A DNA stretch of 64,000 nucleotides from Acinetobacter modestus (GTDB taxonomy: Bacteria; Pseudomonadota; Gammaproteobacteria; Pseudomonadales; Moraxellaceae). This document shows, piece by piece, positions 1-9,516 of the stretch. The notes beneath the pieces are model-generated. The model searched no databases. It was not told where the DNA came from and was given only the letters and a program-made list of their open reading frames with translations. A program made the position numbers and the translations under genes. The stretch's first letter is position 1; every line of letters starts with the position of its first letter. Location: the NCBI RefSeq assembly GCF_014636095.1, contig NZ_BMDV01000001.1:662622-726621 (forward strand), read 5' to 3'.

Positions 1-526
1 CTAAAGCCATCGCCAACATCACACGCTGTCGTTGCCCACCAGACAACTCATGTGGATAGCATTTAAGAATTTGCACTGCTTCAGCAATCCCAACATCCTG
101 CAATAAAGAAAGCGTCTGCTGTCGAATATCCGCTTTAGAAACACCTTGCAAAATCAGGCTTTCAGCCATCATTTTTTCGACATGATGCAAAGGATTTAAA
201 GCAGTCATTGGCTCTTGAAAAATTATGGCAATTCGCTTGCCTCGAATCTGCTGTAACTGAATTGGACTTAAAGACAACAGCGCTTGACCTGCAAACTCAA
301 CTTGTCCTTGTACTGTTAGATTATTGGGTAACAACCCCAATAAAGCTAACGCACTGATTGATTTACCAGACCCACTTTCTCCCACAATCGCAACAGTCTG
401 TGCAGGATAAACATCAAAATTCAAATCTTTCACAAGACGATGTCCTGTTTCATTGTGAATGCTGAGTTGCTTAACTCTTAATAAAGCTGAATTCGAAACT
501 GTATTATCGTCTTGGGTCGAATGCAT
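1..526 (-). CDS. yejF: Oligopeptide/muropeptide ABC transporter ATP-binding protein (YejF-like), 3' end cut by window edge
   Basis: Reading the minus strand from the ATG at 526 gives 175 codons that run off the window at position 1. The Walker A motif GESGSGKS lies at about residues 49-56, the Q-loop is in IIFQEPMTALNP, and the ABC signature LSGGQRQR is at about 161-168, so this is the first nucleotide-binding domain. YejF proteins normally carry two such domains, so the second lies outside the window. The start overlaps the end of the upstream permease gene by 23 bases, which fits translational coupling in the yejABEF operon. The product energises uptake of peptides or murein peptides from the cytoplasmic face of the inner membrane. 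The family call is firm. The exact YejF assignment rests on the gene order. Confidence 0.88.
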   Translation of the reverse strand, partial: MHSTQDDNTVSNSALLRVKQLSIHNETGHRLVKDLNFDVYPAQTVAIVGESGSGKSISALALLGLLPNNLTVQGQVEFAGQALLSLSPIQLQQIRGKRIAIIFQEPMTALNPLHHVEKMMAESLILQGVSKADIRQQTLSLLQDVGIAEAVQILKCYPHELSGGQRQRVMLAMAL

Positions 527-1517
527 CACGCGCCGCCTCGCCAATATAAATCAGTAAAGAAAGTACAATTGCTAAAGTAAAGAATCCTGAAAGTACCAGC
601 CAAGGCGAATCTAGGTTATTTTTACCCTGTAATAATAGCTCCCCAAGTGAAGCGGCATCAGCAGGTAAACCATAACCCAGAAAATCCAATGCAGTTAAAG
701 CGATAATATTGGCGGTCAACATAAAAGGTATTTGCGATAAGCTAGAACTCATGGCATTAGGTAAAATATGCTTAAAAATAATTTGATGATCACGAACACC
801 CAAGGCTTGAGCCGCACGAACATAATCAAAATTTCGGGCACGTAAAAACTCTGCTCTGACTAAACCCACTAATTCTGTCCAACCAAACAACAACATGATC
901 AAAAACAACCAATAGACACTAGGGCTAAAAATACTGACCAAAATCATGACGATAAAAAGCATAGGTAAACCACCCCATACCTCTAAAATACGCTGCCCAA
1001 TTAAATCGATCCAACCACCGTAATATCCCTGAGTTGCACCGACAATAACACCGATCACAGCGGAACAAAGTGTCAGAGCAAATCCAAATAGGAGAGAAAC
1101 ACGCAAACCGTAGAGAATACGAGCGAATACATCTCGTCCCTGATCATCTGTTCCAAGCCAATTTTGTGAACTCGGTTTGGAGGGAACTGGTACAGTAAGC
1201 GAAAGATTTGGTGACTGATAAGAAAATGCAACGGGTGGAGAAATTATCCAGCCTTGATTTTTAATTAGTTGCTTTACCGCAGGGTCTTGATAATCTGTCG
1301 CCGTTTCAAAAACACCACCAAACGTAGTTTCTGGATAATCTTTAAAAATAGGAAAATACAAGGAATGCTGATAACGAACCAACAAAGGTTTATCGTTAGC
1401 AATCAATTCCGCAAATAATGACAAAATAAAAATGATTAAAAATAGAATGAGACAACGAATACCCAATTTATTTTGTCTAAAACGGAGAAATCGTGCGCGC
1501 ATCAGAGGTGACATCAT
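504..1517 (-). CDS. yejE: ABC transporter permease, YejE-like
   Basis: This 337-residue protein has an N-terminal membrane segment (about residues 20-40), a periplasmic stretch of about 80 residues, and then a BPD-type permease domain with several hydrophobic helices. The Dpp/Opp-C type signature is seen around GTDDQGRDVFARILYG and in the EAA loop near ALGVRDHQIIFKHILPN. It is the second permease of a peptide importer. Its start overlaps the end of yejB by four bases (ATGA type) and its end overlaps the ATPase gene. YejE family members are about 340 residues, so the length is normal. In E. coli the Yej system imports peptides such as microcin C. In rhizobia a related system imports murein peptides. 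Confidence 0.9.
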   Translation of the reverse strand: MMSPLMRARFLRFRQNKLGIRCLILFLIIFILSLFAELIANDKPLLVRYQHSLYFPIFKDYPETTFGGVFETATDYQDPAVKQLIKNQGWIISPPVAFSYQSPNLSLTVPVPSKPSSQNWLGTDDQGRDVFARILYGLRVSLLFGFALTLCSAVIGVIVGATQGYYGGWIDLIGQRILEVWGGLPMLFIVMILVSIFSPSVYWLFLIMLLFGWTELVGLVRAEFLRARNFDYVRAAQALGVRDHQIIFKHILPNAMSSSLSQIPFMLTANIIALTALDFLGYGLPADAASLGELLLQGKNNLDSPWLVLSGFFTLAIVLSLLIYIGEAARDAFDPRR

Positions 1518-2584
1518 TTTCCACCCCTCGCTTCAAAATCGATCCGAGGATCAATCATTTGGTAAAGCAAATCACCAATTAAACGTAAAATCATTCCAAA
1601 TAAGGTAAATAAGAACAAAGTTCCAAAAATTACAGGATAATCACGTTGAGTGATTGCTTCAAAACCCAATAAGCCAATCCCATCGAGATTAAAAATGATC
1701 TCGATAAATAAGTTACCGACGAAGAAAATACCCACCAATGCTTCGGGCAAAGCCGCAACCACCACTAAAATGGCATTACGAAAAACATGCCCATAAAGTA
1801 CCTGATTGTCATTTAAACCTTTTGATCGTGCCGTCAGAACATACGGTTTCTTTAATTCTTCTACAAAAGAATATTTGGTCAAATAGGTTCGCGCAGCAAA
1901 ACTACCCAATACCATACTTAAAATGGGTAAACTCATATGCCATAGATAGTCTTTTATTTTGGCGAAAAAACTTAACTGATTAAAGTTTTCAGAGACTAAT
2001 CCTTGTAATGGAAACCACTGTAGATAACTCCCACCTGCAAAGAAAACGATGAGCAGAATAGCAAAAACAAAAGATGGAATGGCATAACTCACCGCAAGCA
2101 ACAACGAAGTAGATTGATCAAACAGCAAACCATTATTTTTGGCTTTCTTAATACCTAAGGGAATTGCGATCAAATAAATCAGAAAAGTACTCCATATTCC
2201 CAAAGACAGTGTTACAGGTAACTTTTCATAAAGAAGTTGTGTTACAGGTTTGTCTTTGAAAAAACTGGTGCCAAAATCCAAGGTCAAATAACCTTTGAGC
2301 ATTAACAAAAAACGTTCATATGCGGGACGATCAAAACCATACTGTGCTTTGATTTTTTCGATCATTTCAGGACTTAACCCACGTGCCCCTTGATATTGAG
2401 CCAAGGTACTCAAACTAGATTGGGCATTATTCCCGACACCTAAACCTTGCGCATTCTGAATTTGCTGAATGGCTTGTTCGACAGGACCACCCGGTGCAAT
2501 TTGCACAATAACAAAATTAATCAATAAAATGAAAAATAAGGTCGGGATCATCAATAACATTCTTTTCAGAATATAGTGAACCAT
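1514..2584 (-). CDS. yejB: ABC transporter permease, YejB-like
   Basis: This 356-residue permease starts with the MxxYILKRxLxxIPTLF pattern typical of DppB/YejB proteins. It has about six membrane segments and an EAA loop near residues 250-270 (ARSKGLNDNQVLYGHVFRN). The insertion between the first helix and the core domain, rich in Q, N and G around residues 40-70, is a feature of YejB rather than DppB. It pairs with YejE to form the inner-membrane channel. It lies 16 bases downstream of yejA and overlaps yejE, so the genes are very likely co-transcribed. Confidence 0.9.
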   Translation of the reverse strand: MVHYILKRMLLMIPTLFFILLINFVIVQIAPGGPVEQAIQQIQNAQGLGVGNNAQSSLSTLAQYQGARGLSPEMIEKIKAQYGFDRPAYERFLLMLKGYLTLDFGTSFFKDKPVTQLLYEKLPVTLSLGIWSTFLIYLIAIPLGIKKAKNNGLLFDQSTSLLLAVSYAIPSFVFAILLIVFFAGGSYLQWFPLQGLVSENFNQLSFFAKIKDYLWHMSLPILSMVLGSFAARTYLTKYSFVEELKKPYVLTARSKGLNDNQVLYGHVFRNAILVVVAALPEALVGIFFVGNLFIEIIFNLDGIGLLGFEAITQRDYPVIFGTLFLFTLFGMILRLIGDLLYQMIDPRIDFEARGGK

Positions 2585-2600
2585 CTAATAAGATCCTTGA

Positions 2601-4451
2601 TTATTTTAAGTCAGATTTTCGTATTGGTTGATCGAGTTTATTAGCTTTTACACGATCCACCCACCAATATTCCCACCCTACAGAAAGTTTCGGTTTTATT
2701 TTCGGTTGCTGATAGATATCCCAATAAGCAAACCATCGCTCAGGTTTACCATAGGTCAAAATTTGATAATACCCTGCGCGCAATAAACGATCGAGTACAT
2801 GAGTATACAAGACTACTTCTTCTCGGGTTTTTGCAGCGACAATTTTGTTAATCATCTGATCAATTGCAGGATTCTTTATCCCTGAATAGTTATAATTTCC
2901 TGCTTCGTCCGCAGCAGCACTTCCCCAAAACTGGGCTTGCTCTTTACCAGGTGTCAATGTCTGTGGCAATTTCAACATCATCATATCAAAATCCTGATGA
3001 CGGATTCGCTCCATATATTGCGGAACATCTACCTGTCTGAGGTTGACTTGGATTCCCAAACGATTCAAATTACGCACAAAAGGCATCAACTCACGTTGTG
3101 GATTTTCTTGCTGCATTAATAATTCAATGCGAACCGCTTTACCCTGCCGATCATATAACTGATTACGACGAATCATATAGCCTGCATCTTTTAAAATCTG
3201 TTGTGCAACCAATAAATTCTGCCGATTGAAACCACTGCCATCAGAAACAGGATAATGCCAATCTGCTAACACACCTTGTCGCATGAGTGGATGCAGCTGA
3301 GCCATGATAGGATTCAAAACTTTTAACTCTGCCATACTTGGTCGACCTATAGCAGCCAGATCAGTATTATCGAAATAACTTTGTAAACGCAGATTTTGAT
3401 TAAAGAATAAAGCTTTATTTTGCCATTCAAAATCATAGGCATATGTGAGTGCCTGACGAAGATAAATATCATTTAGAGGAGCACGACGAATATTAAACAC
3501 CAAGCTTTGAATATCGAGCGGTGTCCCCAAACGTGCTTTATATTTTTTGATCTGACCTGCTTGCACGGCGGGAAAATGATAAGCTGTCATCCAATTACGA
3601 ATATTTTTTTCTTCATATAAATTAAATTGGCGAGATTTGAAACCCTCAAAACTAACATCTAAATTTCGATAATACACATATTTGAGTCGATCAAAATTAT
3701 AACGCCCTTTATTGACTGGCAAATCCTTGGCCCAATAGTTTGGACTGCGTTTATAGGTGATACTCCGCCCTGCATCAATTCGCTCAACAATATAAGGCCC
3801 TGAACCGACAATCGGTTGCAATGTCACACGTGTAAAATCTTTATTTTTCCAATCCAATTTTGAGTAGATCGGTAAACTCGCCAAAATCAGTGGCATTTCC
3901 ACATTATTCTTGGACTTAAAAATAAATTTGACCTGATACTTAGAAAGCACTTCTGTTTTTGCTAAATCAGACAAATACATTTGAAAGCCTAAATTGGCTT
4001 TGGTTTGGTAAGTATCAAAAGTAAATTTAACATCTTCTGCGGTCAAGGGCTGACCATTGTTAAAACGGGCTTGAGGGTTTAAATGAAAGATCACATCTTT
4101 AAGATGATCAGGATCGTAACTCACTTTTTCAGCTAATAATGGGTACATGACCCTAGGCTCATCTAAAGCGCGATCCATCAAACTATCAAAAAGATAATTT
4201 ACACCTTCCGTAGAACTCCCTTTGCCATTCATGCTATTTAAATTATCGAATGTGCCTAAACTAGATTGACTGAGCATTCCCCCTTTAGGTGCATTCTGAT
4301 TGGCATAAGGCATCGCATTTAACTTTGCATATTTGGGCTGAACATGCATTGCTAAATAAGGTGTCGTCTGCATAGTAGCGCATGCGAAATGAGCAAAAAG
4401 GCTTAGCCCACAGAATAGACTAAGCCTTTTAACTAAAACAAATTGATTCAT
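2601..4451 (-). CDS. yejA: Periplasmic peptide/muropeptide-binding protein, YejA-like
   Basis: This 616-residue protein has an N-terminal signal peptide (hydrophobic stretch LSLFCGLSLFAHFACA, about residues 10-25). It is followed by an SBP family 5 extracellular binding domain, recognisable from the segments GGMLSQSSLGTFDNLN and FNNGQPLTAEDVKFTFD. Its length matches YejA proteins, about 600 residues. It should capture peptide ligands in the periplasm and hand them to YejB/YejE. It starts only six bases after the stop of the upstream lytic transglycosylase gene. That spacing suggests one transcript and points to cell-wall peptides as a likely ligand, which is inference. Confidence 0.88.
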   Translation of the reverse strand: MNQFVLVKRLSLFCGLSLFAHFACATMQTTPYLAMHVQPKYAKLNAMPYANQNAPKGGMLSQSSLGTFDNLNSMNGKGSSTEGVNYLFDSLMDRALDEPRVMYPLLAEKVSYDPDHLKDVIFHLNPQARFNNGQPLTAEDVKFTFDTYQTKANLGFQMYLSDLAKTEVLSKYQVKFIFKSKNNVEMPLILASLPIYSKLDWKNKDFTRVTLQPIVGSGPYIVERIDAGRSITYKRSPNYWAKDLPVNKGRYNFDRLKYVYYRNLDVSFEGFKSRQFNLYEEKNIRNWMTAYHFPAVQAGQIKKYKARLGTPLDIQSLVFNIRRAPLNDIYLRQALTYAYDFEWQNKALFFNQNLRLQSYFDNTDLAAIGRPSMAELKVLNPIMAQLHPLMRQGVLADWHYPVSDGSGFNRQNLLVAQQILKDAGYMIRRNQLYDRQGKAVRIELLMQQENPQRELMPFVRNLNRLGIQVNLRQVDVPQYMERIRHQDFDMMMLKLPQTLTPGKEQAQFWGSAAADEAGNYNYSGIKNPAIDQMINKIVAAKTREEVVLYTHVLDRLLRAGYYQILTYGKPERWFAYWDIYQQPKIKPKLSVGWEYWWVDRVKANKLDQPIRKSDLK

Positions 4452-4457
4452 TCCTAA

Positions 4458-7400
4458 TTACAGATTTGGAACTTTAATCACATCACCAATACGTAGTTGT
4501 GTACTTGGAGTGAAATCATTCATTTCAGCAAGTGCACTGGTGTCCATACCATATTTACTTGCTAGACCAATCAAAGTATCACCACGTTTTACTTTGTATT
4601 CAGTCACTGTTTTAGGTACTGAAATACTTTGACCGCGTTGCAAACTTGCATTCGCTTTCAAATCATTTAACTCAGCCAATTCACGACCAGACAGTCCAAA
4701 ACGGTTCGCAATACTATTTAGAGACTCACCCGCCTTCACCGTATATTTTTCAGTATTCTTGCTTGGCGTAGACTTAGTAGTGTTTTTACTATTTTCAGAT
4801 TTTGCTGATTCAGCTTTTGGTACATCACCCGTAAGTTTTAGCTTTTGCCCAACACGAACACTACTCCCACGAGATAGACCATTTAAAGCAGTTACATAAT
4901 CTAGTTGTAAATAATAACGACTCGCGATGTTGCTTAAAGTATCACCTGATTTTACGGTATAAACATCTGGTGCAGTTTCTTCACGCTCTTTCTCTTTTAA
5001 CTTGCTATTTGCACTGAGATTATTTTTGCTCGGGACATCACCTGTTAGCTTGAGCTTTTGACCAACACGAACACCTGCTGTACGTTCTAAACCATTTAAA
5101 TCAGCAATATAATTTACTGTCAGCTCATATTTATTTGCAATCGCATTAAGGCTATCACCAGATTGCACGACATATTGCTCAGGAATCGTTGAACCTGCTG
5201 GCACTTTTAAAACTTGCCCTAAACGAACACTTTTGTTGGCTTTGAAGTTATTCAGTTCAGCCAATTCACTCAATGTAATTTTAGATTTTGTTGCGATACT
5301 CGATAAAGTATCACCACGCTGTACAATATAGGACTCTGTCTTATAGTTACTTGATGCTGTTACATTTTCATATTTAACCGTACTTTTAGGTTCAACATTT
5401 TCTTCTGTTTTTGAAACCTCATGCAGCGGTACGTTAATTTTTTGCCCAACAAATAAATTGCTACTTGCAGTCAAACCAGAAGTTAAATCAGCCAATTCTT
5501 GATTAGATAAAGCATAACGATCAGCAATCAGTTTTAAATATTCGCCACGCTTCACTGTATAAGATTTCGTGGCAACCTTTTGCATCGTAGTTGCTTTATT
5601 CTCGACAGCGCGAGTTGATTGTTGTGGCGCGTTTAATTGAGTGTTCCGTGGATTGTTTTTTGGTTCTTTGAGCGTTAGTTTTTGGCCAACAAATAAATTA
5701 TCTGTCACTGATAAATTATTATAGTCTGCTAACTGTTTTAAAGTTAAATCAAAACGGGTTGCTAAATTGGTAAGATTATCCCCTGATTGTACGACATAAC
5801 TCTCAGGTTTACGCTCAACGACTTTTACAGCCTCAACAACCTGTGGTTTTGCATCATATAAATACAGGCTTGCACCTACAAATAAAGTTCCAGTCGGATC
5901 AATCTGGTTCCAAGTTGCGATATCACGCCAATTGACGCCATTTTTTTGCGCAATCAAAGCTAAGGTATCACCTGGTAACACGACATAAGTGCTACGCTTT
6001 CCTTTCGGAGCAACCACAACGACATCAGTATCCGTTTTAATATACGGCTTTCCTTGATTTCGTTTAGCATCTTCACTATTTGCTGTCGCTGCATCTTCAA
6101 CTAAGTTTTTTGGATAAGCAAAGCCCTTGCTGACCTCAACTCCTTTCTGATCAGCAACAGATTGGCTGGTTTGAATTGCTGTTAATTTAATCTTGCCATC
6201 AAATGGATCGACAATTTCTGTACCTTGAGGTGCAATTGCTTTAATTTCAGCAACGACTTGGTCTTTTTCTGCTTGTGTCGCTTGTGGTTCTAATACTTGA
6301 GTAACTGTTTTCTTCTCGCCCGTTTCTTTTACAGCCGCAATAATTTGTTCACGCTCTTTAACCGAGATCGGTGGCTCAATCTTAACTGGCTTTACATTTT
6401 CCGCTGGTGTAATCGCAACAGGAATACGCGGTGCACTAGGCACATCGGCAGCAGCAGCAAATGAAGCTAATGCATCAGAACCTCTTGGTGTATTGGTTTT
6501 AGTCAGCGTTGATGTAGTTGGGCGCGTTACTACTGTATTACTTGCTGTTAAAGGCGGTGGTGTCTTAGTTGACGGTGTAATCGTCTGACCAGAGTTGATA
6601 TTGGTTCGAACTGTGGTGGTAGCGACATTAGGTGTATTGTTATTCATTGCAGGTGGTTGGCTATTGCTTGCCCAGAAACCACCAGAACTTACTTTTCCAG
6701 AACGCAATTTCGTATCAACTGACGGACTTAAATCTGCAGGAATTAAAATACGCATTGGGCTCATTGGATCAACAGTTTCACCGCGATGAGCAGGGTTCAA
6801 AGCATACAATTCCGCACGGCTTAAGCCTGTAATTGAAGCAATTTGATTCATATCTAGAGGTGTAGCCAAACCAACCTCACGGAAGTGTGGACGGTTTGCG
6901 ATAGGCGGTAAACTTACGCCATAAGCACCTGGATTTTTAATAATTTGAGCAACCGCCAAGAAGCGTGGAACATAGTTCATAGTTTCTTGCGGAAGTTTTA
7001 ACGACCAGTAATCCGTTGGTAATCCTGCTGCACGGTTACGGTTAATCGCCTGTTGAATACGACCCGGTCCTGCGTTATAAGCAGCCAAAGCCAATTCCCA
7101 TGAACCAAATTGATTATATAAACTACCTAAAAACTCATAAGCAGCACGCGTCGACTCAACCACATCACGGCGGCCATCATATAAACTGGTTTGCTGCAAA
7201 CCATAAATACGTCCCGTACTTGGGATAAATTGCCATAGACCTGCGGCTGCTGCACTACTGGTTGCAGCTGGGTCGTAAGAACTTTCAATAACAGGAAGTA
7301 AAGCCAATTCGGTTGGCATACCACGACGTTCAGCTTCTTTAACTGTGTGATACAAATAACGACTGGCACGCGCGCTTAAGCGATCTAAATATGGTTGACG

Positions 7401-7748
7401 AGAAATAAACCAACTACGTTGTGCCTCAATACGAGAATCCCAATGGTTTAAATCCATTTTGAATCCAACTGTCATTCGCTTCCACACATCACCGTGTTTC
7501 AGTACCAATAAACGATCGCCTTCAACAGCGCGCATATCGGTAGCTGATAATAAATCTTCTAAAGAATCTAAACTACTTGCATCCAAATAACCTGAACCAA
7601 CTTGCTTAGATGATGATACTTTGTTTGACTGTGGTGTCGAGGAACAACCTGTCGTGATTCCCAACGCAGTTAGAGCAGAAGTGAGTACAGTGATTTTGAA
7701 TAATGATGTTGCAGATGTTTGCAGCACCAATGTGTTCGATTTATACAT
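4458..7748 (-). CDS. mltD: Membrane-bound lytic murein transglycosylase D with eight LysM repeats
   Basis: This is a 1096-residue outer-membrane lipoprotein candidate. The signal peptide ends at a lipobox-like ITTGCSS with the cysteine near residue 35. The GH23 transglycosylase domain covers about residues 120-290, with the catalytic glutamate in PVIESSYDP and the typical GLWQFIPSTGR and AYNAGPGR motifs. A Thr/Pro-rich linker follows. The C-terminal half holds eight LysM units, each opening like YxVxxGDTLxxIA, starting near STYVVLPGDTLALIA and ending near TEYKVKRGDTLIGLAS. E. coli MltD is about 450 residues with two LysM domains, so this protein is much larger. It cleaves glycan strands to anhydro-muropeptides. 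It heads the yejABEF operon with six bases to yejA. Confidence 0.92.
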   Translation of the reverse strand: MYKSNTLVLQTSATSLFKITVLTSALTALGITTGCSSTPQSNKVSSSKQVGSGYLDASSLDSLEDLLSATDMRAVEGDRLLVLKHGDVWKRMTVGFKMDLNHWDSRIEAQRSWFISRQPYLDRLSARASRYLYHTVKEAERRGMPTELALLPVIESSYDPAATSSAAAAGLWQFIPSTGRIYGLQQTSLYDGRRDVVESTRAAYEFLGSLYNQFGSWELALAAYNAGPGRIQQAINRNRAAGLPTDYWSLKLPQETMNYVPRFLAVAQIIKNPGAYGVSLPPIANRPHFREVGLATPLDMNQIASITGLSRAELYALNPAHRGETVDPMSPMRILIPADLSPSVDTKLRSGKVSSGGFWASNSQPPAMNNNTPNVATTTVRTNINSGQTITPSTKTPPPLTASNTVVTRPTTSTLTKTNTPRGSDALASFAAAADVPSAPRIPVAITPAENVKPVKIEPPISVKEREQIIAAVKETGEKKTVTQVLEPQATQAEKDQVVAEIKAIAPQGTEIVDPFDGKIKLTAIQTSQSVADQKGVEVSKGFAYPKNLVEDAATANSEDAKRNQGKPYIKTDTDVVVVAPKGKRSTYVVLPGDTLALIAQKNGVNWRDIATWNQIDPTGTLFVGASLYLYDAKPQVVEAVKVVERKPESYVVQSGDNLTNLATRFDLTLKQLADYNNLSVTDNLFVGQKLTLKEPKNNPRNTQLNAPQQSTRAVENKATTMQKVATKSYTVKRGEYLKLIADRYALSNQELADLTSGLTASSNLFVGQKINVPLHEVSKTEENVEPKSTVKYENVTASSNYKTESYIVQRGDTLSSIATKSKITLSELAELNNFKANKSVRLGQVLKVPAGSTIPEQYVVQSGDSLNAIANKYELTVNYIADLNGLERTAGVRVGQKLKLTGDVPSKNNLSANSKLKEKEREETAPDVYTVKSGDTLSNIASRYYLQLDYVTALNGLSRGSSVRVGQKLKLTGDVPKAESAKSENSKNTTKSTPSKNTEKYTVKAGESLNSIANRFGLSGRELAELNDLKANASLQRGQSISVPKTVTEYKVKRGDTLIGLASKYGMDTSALAEMNDFTPSTQLRIGDVIKVPNL

Positions 7749-8028
7749 AAAAACTTCCAGTCAACTCACGCTAGTTTATTTCTTTGATTTGCCATTGTAG
7801 TAAAGCATGTCACTTAGACAAGGCAATAATTTAACGTGATTTGCATGGAAATGTTACAAGAAATTAAAAAATATGAGTTTTGTAACCGTTCAACACCCGA
7901 ATTAAGCTTTAAAATATAACTTATCTAGCTAGAGTGCTAAACTCTAGTCATATACATTCAAATAAAACATCGTTTTTTATGAATGTAATCTCGCAATACA
8001 ACACAAACTTTTAACTTTAGGTTTAACT

Positions 8029-9390
8029 ATGTCTCAAACAATCACACTTTATGTTGATGGCGCATGTAAAGGCAATCCAGGTTTAGGTGGTTGGGGTGCA
8101 TATATCATTACCGAACAGGGTGAACATAAACTTTGTGGCGGAGAACCTGAAACAACCAATAACAGAATGGAACTGCAAGCTGCGATTGAAGGTGTAAGTT
8201 TTTGCCCAACAGATGCACATCTGATTATTTGGACAGATTCCAATTACGTTAAACAAGGCATTACCGAATGGATTCATGGTTGGAAAAAGAAAAATTGGAA
8301 AGATGTTAAAAACCCTGATTTATGGCAAAAATTAGATGCTGTTTGTGCCAATCGTAATATTGAATGGAATTGGATTAAAGGTCATGCAGGACACGCAGGT
8401 AATGAAATGGCGGACCAATTGGCAAATCTAGGTGCTGAACAAACTGCTCAACAAATGAAATCTTCAATACAGGCTAACGCGGATATAAAAAAGCCTGAAG
8501 CAGATTGGCTGTTAAACGATCCATTTGGTCTTGATCTCGATATAGATACAGATGAATTGGTCGAAGACAATGATGAACTCACTATCGAAGAAGCTGAGAT
8601 TGACGCAGTAGCAACTGCGCCCCAAGCAATAGAAGATATTTCAGCAAAGGCTCAACACCCTCACATTGTCATTACTGAAGCGAAATTAAATCTTCAAGGC
8701 CCTCGCCAACTTATTCTGGATACCGAAACTACAGGTTTCTATTTCCAAGATGGTGACCGTATTATTGAGGTTGGTGCGATTGAAATGATCAATCGTAAAC
8801 TGACAGGAAGCTCAATTCATATTTATATCAATCCAGAAAAACCTGTAGGTGACTCTGAAGATATTCACGGTATCAGCGATGAGTTTTTGCAAGATAAACC
8901 TAAATATGCAGAAATTGCTGACACACTGTTTAATTTTTTACAAGGCGCTGAAATTATTGCGCATAACGCGACATTCGATATGAACTTCCTAAATATGGAG
9001 TTCAAACGTGTTGGTCTTCCATTATTATCAGATGTTTGCGAAGTTACAGATACACTGGCTTTAGCTAAAAATAAACATCCTGGACAAAAGAACTCTTTAG
9101 ACGCTTTAGTTCGCCGTTATGAAATTCCTGTACGTGATCGTACCTTCCATGGTGCGTTACTCGATGCTGAAATTTTGGCTGATGTTTATCTCGCAATGAC
9201 GGGTGGACAAGTTTCTTTTGATATGGATGCCCTTTCACAAAATGAACAAAACCAAAATAAAACCACTCGTTCTCGTATCGAAGTGGATTTACCAATTATC
9301 TATCCATCAGAACATGAACTAAATGAACATGAGACTTGGGTCAAACAATTTGAGCAAAAACATGGAAGCGCCTGCCTTTTTGCAAAATAA
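8029..9390 (+). CDS. rnhA-dnaQ: Fused ribonuclease HI and DNA polymerase III epsilon (proofreading exonuclease)
   Basis: This 453-residue protein joins two enzymes. Residues 1-145 are RNase HI, with the DEDD acidic residues visible at LYVDGACKG (D10), RMELQAA (E48), IWTDSNYV (D70) and GNEMADQLA (about D134). A linker of about 70 residues, rich in D and E, follows. Residues 225-410 form a DnaQ-type DEDDh exonuclease: Exo I is LILDTETTGF, Exo II is HNATFDMNF, and Exo III is HGALLDAEILADVYL. RNase HI removes RNA from RNA-DNA hybrids, and epsilon proofreads replication. In E. coli the two genes are divergent neighbours. Here they are in frame with no break. The start follows an AGG-containing ribosome site, and the gene is divergent from mltD across about 280 bases. 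Confidence 0.95.
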   Translation: MSQTITLYVDGACKGNPGLGGWGAYIITEQGEHKLCGGEPETTNNRMELQAAIEGVSFCPTDAHLIIWTDSNYVKQGITEWIHGWKKKNWKDVKNPDLWQKLDAVCANRNIEWNWIKGHAGHAGNEMADQLANLGAEQTAQQMKSSIQANADIKKPEADWLLNDPFGLDLDIDTDELVEDNDELTIEEAEIDAVATAPQAIEDISAKAQHPHIVITEAKLNLQGPRQLILDTETTGFYFQDGDRIIEVGAIEMINRKLTGSSIHIYINPEKPVGDSEDIHGISDEFLQDKPKYAEIADTLFNFLQGAEIIAHNATFDMNFLNMEFKRVGLPLLSDVCEVTDTLALAKNKHPGQKNSLDALVRRYEIPVRDRTFHGALLDAEILADVYLAMTGGQVSFDMDALSQNEQNQNKTTRSRIEVDLPIIYPSEHELNEHETWVKQFEQKHGSACLFAK

Positions 9391-9516
9391 ATTTGCTGTT
9401 GAGTGTAATTTTTTGTATTTCAAGTTTTCAAACTTAAGTTATATTAACTGTTAATGATTTTGCCTCCTATTCTAGGAGGTTCATGGATATAACAACTTAG
9501 GAAAGGTGTAGGTCAT

